Positions 1-7,531 of a stretch of DNA of 29,404 nt are shown one piece after another. A program made the position numbers and the translations under genes. The stretch is from JAWOHX01 sp046484975 (GTDB taxonomy: Bacteria > Bacillota > Clostridia > DUPQ01): assembly GCA_046484975.1 (NCBI GenBank), contig JAWOHX010000113.1, forward strand, positions 1 through 29,404, read 5' to 3'. Position 1 is the first letter of the stretch. The number at the start of each line of letters is the position of its first letter. The notes under the pieces were generated by a model that was given only the letters and a program-made list of their open reading frames with translations, did not search any database and was not told the DNA's origin.

Positions 1-33
1 GAAGTACAGGAGCAGTATGTTCAAATATATCAT
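1..33 (-). CDS. Start of probable ABC-2 type permease (partial)
   Basis: Seven bases after the stop of the ABC ATPase gene, an ATG at 33-31 on the minus strand opens a frame that runs off the window and reads MIYLNILLLYF, a hydrophobic start. GAGG just upstream could serve as a ribosome binding site, though the spacing is short. A membrane permease directly after the ATPase is the usual layout for an ABC-2 exporter. Only eleven codons are visible, so the identification rests on position and hydrophobicity. Confidence 0.4.
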   Translation of the reverse strand, partial: MIYLNILLLYF

Positions 34-37
34 ATCC

Positions 38-970
38 TCAATCCCTCAGCACCTTTCCGGTCAGGGAGAGAAAGACATCCTCCAGGTTGGGTTTCCTGCT
101 TTCCATCTTCACGATCCCGGCATTTTTGCCGGTGATGTAGGTGACAACGTGTTCCATCATGTCCCTGTTGCCATCGTGGATGATATGGAGCTGGTTGTCT
201 GTCATGGAAACGGAGATGACCCCGGGGATCCTCGCCATTTCGCCTGGGTCTGTATTCCCGGTTTTTCTCAGGTCGATGGTCAGGAGTTCGTGTTCCGACA
301 CCAGCTTCCTGAGTTCATCCAGGGTCCCCTGTGCGATGATCTTACCCATGTCTATGATGGCAATCCTGTTGCACAGCTCCTGGGCCTCCTCCATGTAATG
401 GGTGGTATAGACCACGGTGTTTCCCTTCTTGTTCAGCTCCTTGATGGCTTCCAGGATATAGTTCCTGGACTGGGGGTCGATGCCAACGGTGGGTTCATCC
501 AGAAAAATCAGTTTTGGTTCATGGCATATCCCGCAGGCAATGTTCAGCCGCCTTTTCATGCCTCCCGAATAGGTCTTGACCAGGTCGTTCTTCCTTTCCT
601 GCAGGCCCGTGAATTCCAGCACCCTTTCCACCTTCTCCTTTTTCTCCTTTCCCCTGAGCCCGTACAGGGAGGCAAAAAATGAGACGTTTTCATAAGCCGT
701 CAGGTCGTTGTAGATGGCCAGGTCCTGGGGAACAAACCCCATGTCCTTCTTCAGAACGGAAAAATCCTCCGGTATCCTGCGGTCCATCACCCGGATGATG
801 CCGGTGTCATGCCTGACCAGGCTGGCAAGGATGTTGATGAAGGTGGTTTTTCCGGCGCCGTTTGGCCCCAGCAGCCCAAAAATGATCCCTTTGGGAATCT
901 CCAGGCTCAAGCCATCCAGCGCTTTGATTCGATCGTAACTTTTACCGACATTCTCACAGCTGATGATCAT
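38..970 (-). CDS. ABC transporter ATP-binding protein (ABC-2 exporter type)
   Basis: This 310-residue protein is the nucleotide-binding subunit of an ABC exporter (DrrA/CcmA-like group). It has Walker A GPNGAGKT (about residues 35-42), the Q-loop at PQD, a signature YSGGM (134-138, a variant of LSGGQ), Walker B LIFLDE (154-159) and the switch His in YTTH (191). About 90 residues follow the ATPase core, typical of drug or antibiotic ABC-2 ATPases. The ATG at 970 is preceded by GGGAGG six bases away. The next frame downstream starts like a permease. It is divergent from the S41-like gene, with about 106 bp between them that probably hold back-to-back promoters. The substrate cannot be told. Confidence 0.9.
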   Translation of the reverse strand: MIISCENVGKSYDRIKALDGLSLEIPKGIIFGLLGPNGAGKTTFINILASLVRHDTGIIRVMDRRIPEDFSVLKKDMGFVPQDLAIYNDLTAYENVSFFASLYGLRGKEKKEKVERVLEFTGLQERKNDLVKTYSGGMKRRLNIACGICHEPKLIFLDEPTVGIDPQSRNYILEAIKELNKKGNTVVYTTHYMEEAQELCNRIAIIDMGKIIAQGTLDELRKLVSEHELLTIDLRKTGNTDPGEMARIPGVISVSMTDNQLHIIHDGNRDMMEHVVTYITGKNAGIVKMESRKPNLEDVFLSLTGKVLRD

Positions 971-1003
971 GGCGATCCTCCCGAATTTTTCTTTTCACAT
1001 CGT

Positions 1004-1032
1004 ATTTTATACGCAATCCAAATATTTTTCAA
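1004..1032 (-). promoter_or_regulatory. Candidate promoter of the ABC exporter gene
   Basis: On the minus strand TTGAAA (1032-1027) is followed after 17 bases by TAAAAT (1009-1004). An overlapping TATAAA lies at 1011-1006. The -35 overlaps that of the divergent promoter on the plus strand. Confidence 0.5.
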
Positions 1033-1056
1033 CGGAAGATTTTTCTATAGTATAAT
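1028..1056 (+). promoter_or_regulatory. Candidate promoter of the S41 peptidase-like gene
   Basis: A perfect -10 TATAAT lies at 1051-1056, with a weak -35 (TTCAAC, 1028-1033) 17 bases upstream. The predicted start of transcription near 1063 would leave a leader of only about 14 bases holding AGGTGG before the ATG at 1077. Confidence 0.55.
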
Positions 1057-1076
1057 GGGTGCAGGTGGTGAGTCCA

Positions 1077-1991
1077 ATGAAGAATGACGTGAAAGCATTG
1101 AAAAAAAGCAGGAGAAGGACACGGATCGCCCTGGCGGGTTCCCTTGTGTTGCTTTGCCTTTCCCTGACGGTTATATTCCTCAACTGGGACTATATCTCAT
1201 ACAAAGCCTTCCTGTCCGCCGGCTATATCCACACCGGCGCCCTGGACACCATCTACCGGGACAACATCGGAATGGACGTTGAAGGAAGATACTACAGGTA
1301 TTTTGACAACCTTTCCATCTCCCTGCTTTCCAGGGAGGTCCGGGAAAAAGCGGAAGATCCGTATACGTTTCAATACAATCCATCCCAGCAGCGCTCTTAT
1401 GAGGAGTGGAGGGAGGAGAAGTCAGCCCGATCCTACGTCGAGGAACTCACTCCCGACACCGTATACATGCTGCTCACCAATTTCACCAGGGACACCTTTG
1501 CTTTTTTCAATGAGAACCTGGACTTCATATCCGGATACAATAACCTTGTCCTGGACCTCCGCGACAACAGCGGCGGGGATTTGGACATCATGCTGAAAAT
1601 CGGGGATGCCTTTGTCGAGAAAGGCGGCGTGCTCATCATCGAGAAGACCAGGTTCCGGGAAAGGGGTATTCCTTCCAGGAAGGACCCTTCCCTGTCTTTT
1701 GACAAAATCATCATCCTCCAGAACGGCAATTCCGCTTCCGCGGCGGAACTCCTCATCCTGGCTCTTTCAGAGAACCTGGAACAAGTGACCACCATCGGGG
1801 AGACCACATACGGCAAAAGCGTGGGCCAGACGGTCTTGAATCTCATGAGGGGGTTTCGCGCCCGGGCCACCACGCTTGTCTTCCTGTCCCCCGGGAACAA
1901 ACTCTCCATCCACAGCATCGGCATCGTACCGGACATTGTCCTGCCCCCCGGGGACCTGGTCCGATATGCACTCGAGGAAATCATCCAATAA
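1077..1991 (+). CDS. Membrane-anchored S41 family peptidase-like protein
   Basis: The product (304 residues from the ATG at 1077) has a basic N-terminus, one membrane segment (about residues 17-36) and an extracytoplasmic C-terminal protease fold of the S41/C-terminal processing peptidase family. Family marks are LDLRDNSGG, the nucleophile region NGNSASAAE (predicted Ser221) and the YGKSVGQ motif (Lys247, Gln251), so the Ser-Lys pair looks intact. No PDZ domain is visible; the region before the core is a short helical stretch, shorter than in CtpA/CtpB. I chose ATG 1077 over GTG 1059 because AGGTGG lies eight bases upstream of the ATG, while the GTG falls beside the -10. It is a single-gene unit ending at a shared terminator. 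The substrate is unknown. Confidence 0.8.
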   Translation: MKNDVKALKKSRRRTRIALAGSLVLLCLSLTVIFLNWDYISYKAFLSAGYIHTGALDTIYRDNIGMDVEGRYYRYFDNLSISLLSREVREKAEDPYTFQYNPSQQRSYEEWREEKSARSYVEELTPDTVYMLLTNFTRDTFAFFNENLDFISGYNNLVLDLRDNSGGDLDIMLKIGDAFVEKGGVLIIEKTRFRERGIPSRKDPSLSFDKIIILQNGNSASAAELLILALSENLEQVTTIGETTYGKSVGQTVLNLMRGFRARATTLVFLSPGNKLSIHSIGIVPDIVLPPGDLVRYALEEIIQ

Positions 1992-1993
1992 AA

Positions 1994-2017
1994 AAAAGCC
2001 GGATTCCTCCGGCTTTT
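1994..2017. terminator. Bidirectional intrinsic terminator
   Basis: Stem AAAAGCCGGA / TCCGGCTTTT with a four-base TTCC loop. The A and T runs on either side let it serve both the S41-like gene (stop at 1991, plus) and citrate synthase (stop at 2021, minus), which converge here. Confidence 0.9.
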
Positions 2018-2020
2018 CAT

Positions 2021-3364
2021 TCATCTTTGGTCGAGGGGGATGTAATTCGTCAGCTTTTGTACGTTCTTGTATGCAGGACGCATGATTTTCCCGCCGTTCA
2101 CGATTTCCTCGATGATGTGGGCGCACCAGCCTGAGATCCTGGATACGGCGAACACCGGGGTGTACAGGTCCCCGGGAATCCCCAGCATGCTGTATACCAG
2201 CCCTGAATAGAAATCCACATTGGCAGATACCACTTTATCGTTGTTCTTGAACCTGGTGAAAGCCTCCGGAGCCAGTTTTTCCACCAGCTCATACAGCTCA
2301 TACTCATCCGTGGATTTCTTCTCTGCGGCAAGGATCTTCGCCTTTTCCTTGAGGAGGATGCAGCGGGGATCGGACAAGGTGTAGACGGCATGTCCGATGC
2401 CGTAGATCAGGCCGCTCCTGTCAAAGGCTTCCTTTGAAAGTATTTTCTGCAGGTAACCCAGGATCAGCTCCTCATTTTTCCAGTCATTCACGTTCTGTTT
2501 CAGTTCATCCATCATCTGCTTGACCTTGATGTTGGCCCCGCCATGCCTGGGACCCTTCAGGGATCCGATGGCGCCGGCCACGGATGAGTAGATGTCCGTG
2601 CCGGTGGATGTGATGGCATGGGACACAAAGGTGGAGTTGTTCCCTCCCCCATGCTCGGCATGCAAGACCAGTGAAAGATCCAGTGTCTCAGCCTCTGTCC
2701 GGGTATAATCGCCATCTGCACGCATCAGCATGAGGAAATTCTCTGCAATGGATTTTTGGGGGTCCGGTGTGTGGACCACCAGGCTTTTCCCCATGTAATG
2801 GTAGGCTTTCGCCTGATATCCGTAAGCTGCCAGCAGCGGAAACCTGGAGATCAGGCTGATGCTCTGTCTTAGTACATTGTAAACGGAGACATCGTCCGGA
2901 TTGTCATCATAGGAATACAAGGCCAGCACCGATCTGGCCAGTTTGTTCATGATGTCGGAACTGGGTGCTTTGAGGATCATGTCCTCGAAAAAGTTGTGTG
3001 GCAGGTTCTTCTGCTCTCCCAGGGCCGAGATGAAGGCTTCAAGAGACTTTTTGTCCGGCAGTTCACCGAAGAGCAACAGGTATGTGGCTTCCTCAAACCC
3101 GAACCTCGCCTCCTCGGCCAGTCCGTTCACCAGTTCCCGGACAGGGATTCCCCGGTATCTCAGGTCCCCTTCCACCGGGACTTTCTCTCCCTCGTCGATG
3201 ATATATCCGTGGACATCCCCGATCTCCGTCAACCCAACCAGCACCCCTGTGCCATTGCTGTTGCGCAGCCCTCTTTTCACGTTGTACTCGGTATATAGGT
3301 GGGGGGGGATCCTGTTGTTCTGTTCGGCTTTTTCCGCCAATGTACTGATGTAGTCCTTGTTCAT
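2021..3364 (-). CDS. gltA: Citrate synthase
   Basis: This enzyme condenses oxaloacetate and acetyl-CoA to citrate. The 447-residue protein carries the family's active-site set: His238 in EHGGGN, catalytic His274 in GPRHGGAN, His325 in GIGHAVY and Asp384 in NVDFYSG, with Arg334 in SDPR. The N-terminal 60 residues form the small extension seen in many bacterial citrate synthases. The gene begins ten bases after the GntR regulator's stop with only a weak ribosome site (GAGAAAG), so translational coupling is likely. In a clostridial anaerobe it would feed an incomplete TCA branch towards 2-oxoglutarate and glutamate; that role is inferred. 2-methylcitrate synthase activity cannot be excluded, but no prp genes are near. 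Confidence 0.95.
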   Translation of the reverse strand: MNKDYISTLAEKAEQNNRIPPHLYTEYNVKRGLRNSNGTGVLVGLTEIGDVHGYIIDEGEKVPVEGDLRYRGIPVRELVNGLAEEARFGFEEATYLLLFGELPDKKSLEAFISALGEQKNLPHNFFEDMILKAPSSDIMNKLARSVLALYSYDDNPDDVSVYNVLRQSISLISRFPLLAAYGYQAKAYHYMGKSLVVHTPDPQKSIAENFLMLMRADGDYTRTEAETLDLSLVLHAEHGGGNNSTFVSHAITSTGTDIYSSVAGAIGSLKGPRHGGANIKVKQMMDELKQNVNDWKNEELILGYLQKILSKEAFDRSGLIYGIGHAVYTLSDPRCILLKEKAKILAAEKKSTDEYELYELVEKLAPEAFTRFKNNDKVVSANVDFYSGLVYSMLGIPGDLYTPVFAVSRISGWCAHIIEEIVNGGKIMRPAYKNVQKLTNYIPLDQR

Positions 3365-3374
3365 CGTTGCTTTC

Positions 3375-4004
3375 TCACTTTCCCAATAATCTGTTTTTTG
3401 CGTTCTTCACATGGGTCCCGGCAAGTTTCTCTGCCATTTTCCCATCTTTCCGGAGTATGGCCTCATAAATGGCCTTGTGCTCGCTCAAGACTGAATTCGC
3501 CCTGACGCGTCTGGCGAAGGAGTCACTTCTCGCTTTTTTCAGGGTATGGTGAAACATGATGAGGATGTGGCTCAGGGTCTTGCTTTTGCTGGCCAGGAAC
3601 AAGGTTTCATGGAACTGGTCGTCCATCTTCACCAGGTTGTTCACATCGTTCCTGCCCGTATAGAACTCCTGCAGTGCGATGATCTCCCCCATCTTCTCCG
3701 TTTCCTGAAGCGTGATGTTCTGTGTTGCTTTTTTAGCTGCAAGGCCTTCGATGAGTTCCCTGATCTCGTAGATGTCCTCGATGTCCTCCTGGGTGACTCC
3801 CTTGACGACAATGGATTTATTTGGAGTAATCTCCACAAGCCCTTCGATCTCAAGCTGGCCCAGGGCTTCCCGGATGGGAGTCCGGCTTACCCCCAGGTCC
3901 TTGGACAGCATGGCTTCGGTGAGCTTCTGCCCCTGTCGGTACTTCCCGTTGATGATGTCCTCTTCCAGAATCAGGAATACTTTTTCCCTCAATGAATGTT
4001 GCAT
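3375..4004 (-). CDS. GntR family regulator, FCD subfamily
   Basis: This 209-residue transcription factor has an N-terminal winged helix-turn-helix (about residues 5-70, with VSRTPIREAL as the recognition region). An all-helical FCD ligand domain follows, whose probable metal-binding residues are Asp128, His132, His176 and His198. Such domains bind small carboxylates. The frame is open further upstream, but the ATG at 4004 with AAGGAAGGG in front is the natural start; the upstream extension covers the promoter. It is the first gene of a two-gene operon with citrate synthase, and a palindrome lies over its own promoter, so it probably represses itself and citrate synthase in response to an organic acid. 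The ligand is inferred, not seen. Confidence 0.9.
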   Translation of the reverse strand: MQHSLREKVFLILEEDIINGKYRQGQKLTEAMLSKDLGVSRTPIREALGQLEIEGLVEITPNKSIVVKGVTQEDIEDIYEIRELIEGLAAKKATQNITLQETEKMGEIIALQEFYTGRNDVNNLVKMDDQFHETLFLASKSKTLSHILIMFHHTLKKARSDSFARRVRANSVLSEHKAIYEAILRKDGKMAEKLAGTHVKNAKNRLLGK

Positions 4005-4031
4005 GTTCCCTTCCTTCGCATATTCGTATAC

Positions 4032-4041
4032 TTGTATACAA
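4032..4041. promoter_or_regulatory. Palindromic operator for the GntR regulator
   Basis: TTGTATACAA is a perfect 10-bp palindrome of the kind bound by GntR/FCD proteins. It begins at the edge of the -10 and covers the predicted transcription start. Related half-sites flank it: GTATAC at 4026-4031 and TTATACAA at 4042-4049. Confidence 0.65.
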
Positions 4042-4070
4042 TTATACAATCCGCAACAAGGAATTGTCAA
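4041..4070 (-). promoter_or_regulatory. Sigma-A promoter of the GntR-citrate synthase operon
   Basis: On the minus strand a perfect TTGACA (4070-4065) and a perfect TATAAT (4046-4041) are separated by 18 bases. It points at the regulator's ATG at 4004, giving a leader of about 30 bases. Confidence 0.85.
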
Positions 4071-4099
4071 GCATTTTTTATGTCCGGCTGTCTCATGCC

Positions 4100-5356
4100 T
4101 CACCTGGCGTAGGCATCCTCCGCCTTTTGGAACGCTTTGAAAATCAGATCCATGTCCTGCTCCGTCCAGCTCTCATACACATGCAGGTTGAAGCATCTTT
4201 CTATGACATGCTCCACATTGGGGCAATGGACTTCGTTGCCGGCTGTTCCCTTGTACTGGGGAGCAGTCCATGGAAATCCGTCCCTGCCGAAAGCATTTTT
4301 GTTTTTGAACCAGTCGAACTTATATGGAAGTGCAAAGGAATAGTCCTTCATGAGCAGGACCCCCTCCCCGGCCACCGCTTCCAGGAATTCATTCTTCGTG
4401 CAGACAAGGGCATCCGCATTGCAGTCAAGCCTGAGATACCAGTAGGATCCTCTGGCTCCCGGAATCAACGAAGGGGAGGATATGGCTTTTTGGGATTTGA
4501 TCCGTTCATTGAAATATGAGACCAGTTTTCTTCTTTTTTCGATGAGGCCGTCGAGTTTTCTCAGCTGGACCCTTCCAATGACACTTGAAATCTCGCTCAG
4601 GTTGAAATTCAGGGAAGCAACCTCATTGGTGGATCCACCGGGCAGTCCGAAGGGCTTCCCCCGGTCGGCATGACGTCTGATTTTCCAATATGTCGCCTCA
4701 TCCTTCGTGAACACAAGGCCTCCCTGGCCTCCTGTGTTGAAATGTTTGCCGAACATGGTGGAAAAAGCGGCGGCATGGCCGAAAGTCCCCACCTTTCTTC
4801 CATGGATGGTCGCACCATGGGACTGGGAACAGTCCTCGATGACCTTCAAGCCATGGGCGTGTGCGATGTCCATGATGCCCTCCATGTCCGCAGGCTCCCC
4901 CAGGATATGGGAAACGACAACCGCCCTGGTATGTTCCGTGATCTTGTCCCTGATCTGTTCCGGTCCACAGTTATAGCTGTCCATGGTGGTGTCTGCCACA
5001 ACGGGAATGCAGTTGTTCATCACGATGGGCATGATTCCCCCGGGATCGGTGACCGCACTGACGATGACCTCGGAAAAGGGTTCAATCTCCATGGCCCTCA
5101 GTGCAACGAAAACCGCTGTGGAACCTGAATTCACCCCGTCGGAATATCCCCCGCCCATCCATGCGGCGAACTCATCGCAGAGGAGCTCCTCCTCCTTGCC
5201 ACTGTATCCCGGGGCCACCCCCGTGGATGAGGCCTCATCAAAAAGGGCGCAGACCGCCTTTTTTTCTTGCTCGTTGACATTGAACCTGTTCGGCAGTGAT
5301 GTTCCGATGGTTTTTGGGCCTCCGTTGACGGCCAGGGCTTTTTCCAGTTCTTTCAT
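4100..5356 (-). CDS. DegT/DnrJ/EryC1/StrS family PLP-dependent aminotransferase
   Basis: The protein (418 residues) belongs to the fold-type I aminotransferases that usually act on keto-sugars or related cyclic ketones. Seen in the sequence are the PLP-phosphate region NSGSTA (76-81), Asp175 in IEDCSQ that contacts the pyridine nitrogen, and the Schiff-base Lys204 in GKHFNTGGQGG. GCGGAGG six bases before the ATG at 5356 fixes the start. No nucleotide-sugar genes are nearby, so the substrate is open. The gene sits between the terminator of the ABC operon and the GntR promoter, and no terminator separates it from that promoter, so it may read through. I see no convincing promoter of its own. 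Confidence 0.85.
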   Translation of the reverse strand: MKELEKALAVNGGPKTIGTSLPNRFNVNEQEKKAVCALFDEASSTGVAPGYSGKEEELLCDEFAAWMGGGYSDGVNSGSTAVFVALRAMEIEPFSEVIVSAVTDPGGIMPIVMNNCIPVVADTTMDSYNCGPEQIRDKITEHTRAVVVSHILGEPADMEGIMDIAHAHGLKVIEDCSQSHGATIHGRKVGTFGHAAAFSTMFGKHFNTGGQGGLVFTKDEATYWKIRRHADRGKPFGLPGGSTNEVASLNFNLSEISSVIGRVQLRKLDGLIEKRRKLVSYFNERIKSQKAISSPSLIPGARGSYWYLRLDCNADALVCTKNEFLEAVAGEGVLLMKDYSFALPYKFDWFKNKNAFGRDGFPWTAPQYKGTAGNEVHCPNVEHVIERCFNLHVYESWTEQDMDLIFKAFQKAEDAYAR

Positions 5357-5394
5357 GAAAAACCTCCGCATATGATTGATGCCACCAGTGTATC

Positions 5395-5435
5395 AAAAAA
5401 CCGCGGGAAAAGGTTGTCGTTTTTCCCGCAGTTTT
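5395..5435 (-). terminator. Intrinsic terminator of the six-gene ABC operon
   Basis: On the minus strand a long stem pairs 5435-5420 with 5411-5397 (core CTGCGGG / CCCGCGG, flanked by A and T runs), with a run of T at 5400-5395. It lies 28 bases after the stop of the last adaptor gene. Confidence 0.9.
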
Positions 5436-5463
5436 GTGCAGACATGATATTTACGCGGATGGA

Positions 5464-6525
5464 TCAACGATTCAGCAGAAGCTTTTCCCCCAGCGACACC
5501 CCGCTGATGACTTCATAGAATGACCCGTCACTCACACCGGTTTCAATTTCACGTCTGATGATCTCACCATTTTCAACCAGATAGGTGTATTGCATGCCTG
5601 CCTCGGAAAACACGCAGGATGCAGGGATGACCAGTACATCCTCCGCTTCAGCCTCTAAATACCGTAAAACCACCCTGTTCCCGAAATTGATGGAATGAGG
5701 CACCTGGTCAAAACGTGCATGGATGAAAATGTTTTGGCCGGGTACCAGTGATACCTGGGACACATAGAGAAAATTGTCACGGAGTATTTTGGCAGGGTAT
5801 TCCTCTCCGTTGTACTCGATGACCACTTCCCTGCCGGGTTTGAGGGATGCCAGCTCCACTTCCGTTTTTGTCATGACATAATTGTCATTCGGGATGCGGA
5901 TTATCATTTCAGCCACTCCGTCGTCTTTCTCACAGATTGTCATGATCAGCCCCACGGAGGAGGACCCCCTGGCCTTGTATATGTCATATACGGTGCCTGA
6001 TGCCGGCGCATAGAGGTAATGGAGCTTTTCCCTTTCCCTGAGGTCTTGTAGCTGGTTCACCCTCCTTTGACGATTGATTTCCATGAGATCCATCTCGAAG
6101 CTGTCCACCAGCCCTGCATGAAACCGGTTGAGGGTGTTCCGATATTGAATCAGGGTCTTCTCCAGGTCGATCTCAGCGAGGAATATCTGTTCCTCGATGC
6201 TGTCAGTATTGATTTTTGCCAACAAGTTCCCCGCTTCCACCAGCTGGCCTTTGAACACGTAAATCTCCTCGATGGTGCCGGATATCTTGGACTCGATGTC
6301 CGATGATTGAGGCTTGTCGACGGTGAAGACCCCCTGCAGTGAATAGGATACCCGTATGGTTCCCATGCGCACGGAGACCGATGGGATCACCAGCCTTTTG
6401 GAAGGCACCAGGTCAGGGATATATTCCCGGATTTCCGAGGGGTAGAAATACATGCACCCCGACAGAAGCAGGGAAAATGCCGTCAGCACCAGCAATATTT
6501 TGATTTTCGCCATGTGTCTTTTCAT
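5464..6525 (-). CDS. HlyD/MacA-like adaptor lipoprotein (third of operon)
   Basis: This membrane-fusion-type adaptor (353 residues from ATG 6525) has a lipoprotein signal peptide ending in the lipobox LSGC (Cys24), so it should be lipid-anchored outside the membrane. Next come a biotinyl-lipoyl-like half (SGTIEEIYVFKGQLVEAG), a short helical hairpin, a second half-motif (APASGTVYDI), a beta-barrel domain and a C-terminal domain ending in a GVSDGSFYEVISGV-type repeat. I chose ATG 6525 because GGGGAAAGG lies six bases before it. The alternative ATG at 6549 overlaps the previous stop as ATGA, also plausible for a coupled gene. It probably stimulates or guides the ABC permease. It is about as distant from its two sister adaptors as they are from each other. 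Confidence 0.85.
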   Translation of the reverse strand: MKRHMAKIKILLVLTAFSLLLSGCMYFYPSEIREYIPDLVPSKRLVIPSVSVRMGTIRVSYSLQGVFTVDKPQSSDIESKISGTIEEIYVFKGQLVEAGNLLAKINTDSIEEQIFLAEIDLEKTLIQYRNTLNRFHAGLVDSFEMDLMEINRQRRVNQLQDLREREKLHYLYAPASGTVYDIYKARGSSSVGLIMTICEKDDGVAEMIIRIPNDNYVMTKTEVELASLKPGREVVIEYNGEEYPAKILRDNFLYVSQVSLVPGQNIFIHARFDQVPHSINFGNRVVLRYLEAEAEDVLVIPASCVFSEAGMQYTYLVENGEIIRREIETGVSDGSFYEVISGVSLGEKLLLNR

Positions 6526-6545
6526 TTTCAACCTTTCCCCGCCCT

Positions 6546-7526
6546 TCATCTCACCGAAAGGATGAGTTCATCCCCTTCGCTCAGCCCAAAAACCACTTCC
6601 ACCTGGGATGCCGTCGCCAGACCTGTCCGTATTTCCCGCTCCGACCGGATTCCACTTTCCAGGACATACGCATATCTCCTGCCCGCTTCCTCATGGACTG
6701 CAGAGGTCGGGATGACGATGACATCCTCCTTGCTTGTGAGGACGATATGCACCGCCACCGTTGTCCCGAGGTTTTTCTCCAGCTTCGTTGCCGGCTCGAG
6801 GAATATGAGTCTTTTCACGGGATCAATGAGGATGACTTCCCCCTCGTATTCATCCGGATGGGATATGAATGAGAGCCTGCTGCCCACCACCAGGAAATCA
6901 AGCGTGGCATCCATGGGGATGCTGACCAGCTGCCTGCTGTTGTCCATGACACGCATCACGGAAGTTCCTGCATGGATAAATTGTCCCGGTAACCCTGTGG
7001 TGAATTCCACCCGAAAATCCATTGGTGCATAAAGAAGAAGGTTGTCATGCTGTGTTTTCACCCTGTCATATCTGAATTGGGCTGCCTTCAGGTCCAGTTC
7101 AGCAATCAGGAGTGCATCCTTGTTCAACCCTGTAATCGCAAACTCATTTCGTTCCTTCTCATGGGTGAGGATGGCTTTCTGGAGTTGAAAACCCTGGTCC
7201 CTCAACTGTGTGCTGAGGGTCTCGTTTTCCAACGCGCCCAGAAGATCCCCTTCCCTGACATCCATATTGCCGCTTACATAGAACTCCTTCAGGTATCCAG
7301 ACACCTGGAAGGAAAGCTCTTTCCGGATAAGGGGCACAACGGTTCCGTATTTGATTTCCACATCGGATATGGATGTCTTACGGATGATCTCCGTCTCGTA
7401 AGTGACTTTCCTCGGCACATATTCCGGAGGGGTCAAAGCGGTCTGAACCCTCCCGGCACAGCCTGGCAGAAGCATCAGCAATGCGATGCATACCAACAGC
7501 AAGGTTGATTTATGTTTCTTATACAT
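6546..7526 (-). CDS. HlyD/MacA-like adaptor lipoprotein (second of operon)
   Basis: A 326-residue adaptor with an N-terminal lipobox (LPGC, Cys23). After it come a lipoyl-like segment (SGYLKEFYVSGNMDVREGD), a short coiled-coil hairpin rich in Gln, Lys and Glu (about residues 105-160), a barrel region and a C-terminal domain ending GLSEGDELIL. The hairpin is much shorter than in HlyD or MacA proteins that reach an outer-membrane channel, which fits a Gram-positive system. It starts five bases after the ATPase B stop with AAAGGA upstream. In Bacillus YknX-type systems one such adaptor serves one permease; here it is one of three. Confidence 0.85.
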   Translation of the reverse strand: MYKKHKSTLLLVCIALLMLLPGCAGRVQTALTPPEYVPRKVTYETEIIRKTSISDVEIKYGTVVPLIRKELSFQVSGYLKEFYVSGNMDVREGDLLGALENETLSTQLRDQGFQLQKAILTHEKERNEFAITGLNKDALLIAELDLKAAQFRYDRVKTQHDNLLLYAPMDFRVEFTTGLPGQFIHAGTSVMRVMDNSRQLVSIPMDATLDFLVVGSRLSFISHPDEYEGEVILIDPVKRLIFLEPATKLEKNLGTTVAVHIVLTSKEDVIVIPTSAVHEEAGRRYAYVLESGIRSEREIRTGLATASQVEVVFGLSEGDELILSVR

Positions 7527-7531
7527 GATGC

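Noticed and set aside
4005..4103. Upstream extension of the GntR regulator by 33 codons
   Set aside because: It would be translated through the promoter and operator. The ATG at 4004 has the ribosome site and the family N-terminus.
5356..5400. Promoter of the DegT aminotransferase (TTGATA near 5395)
   Set aside because: The matching -10 is poor and the -35 overlaps the terminator of the upstream operon.
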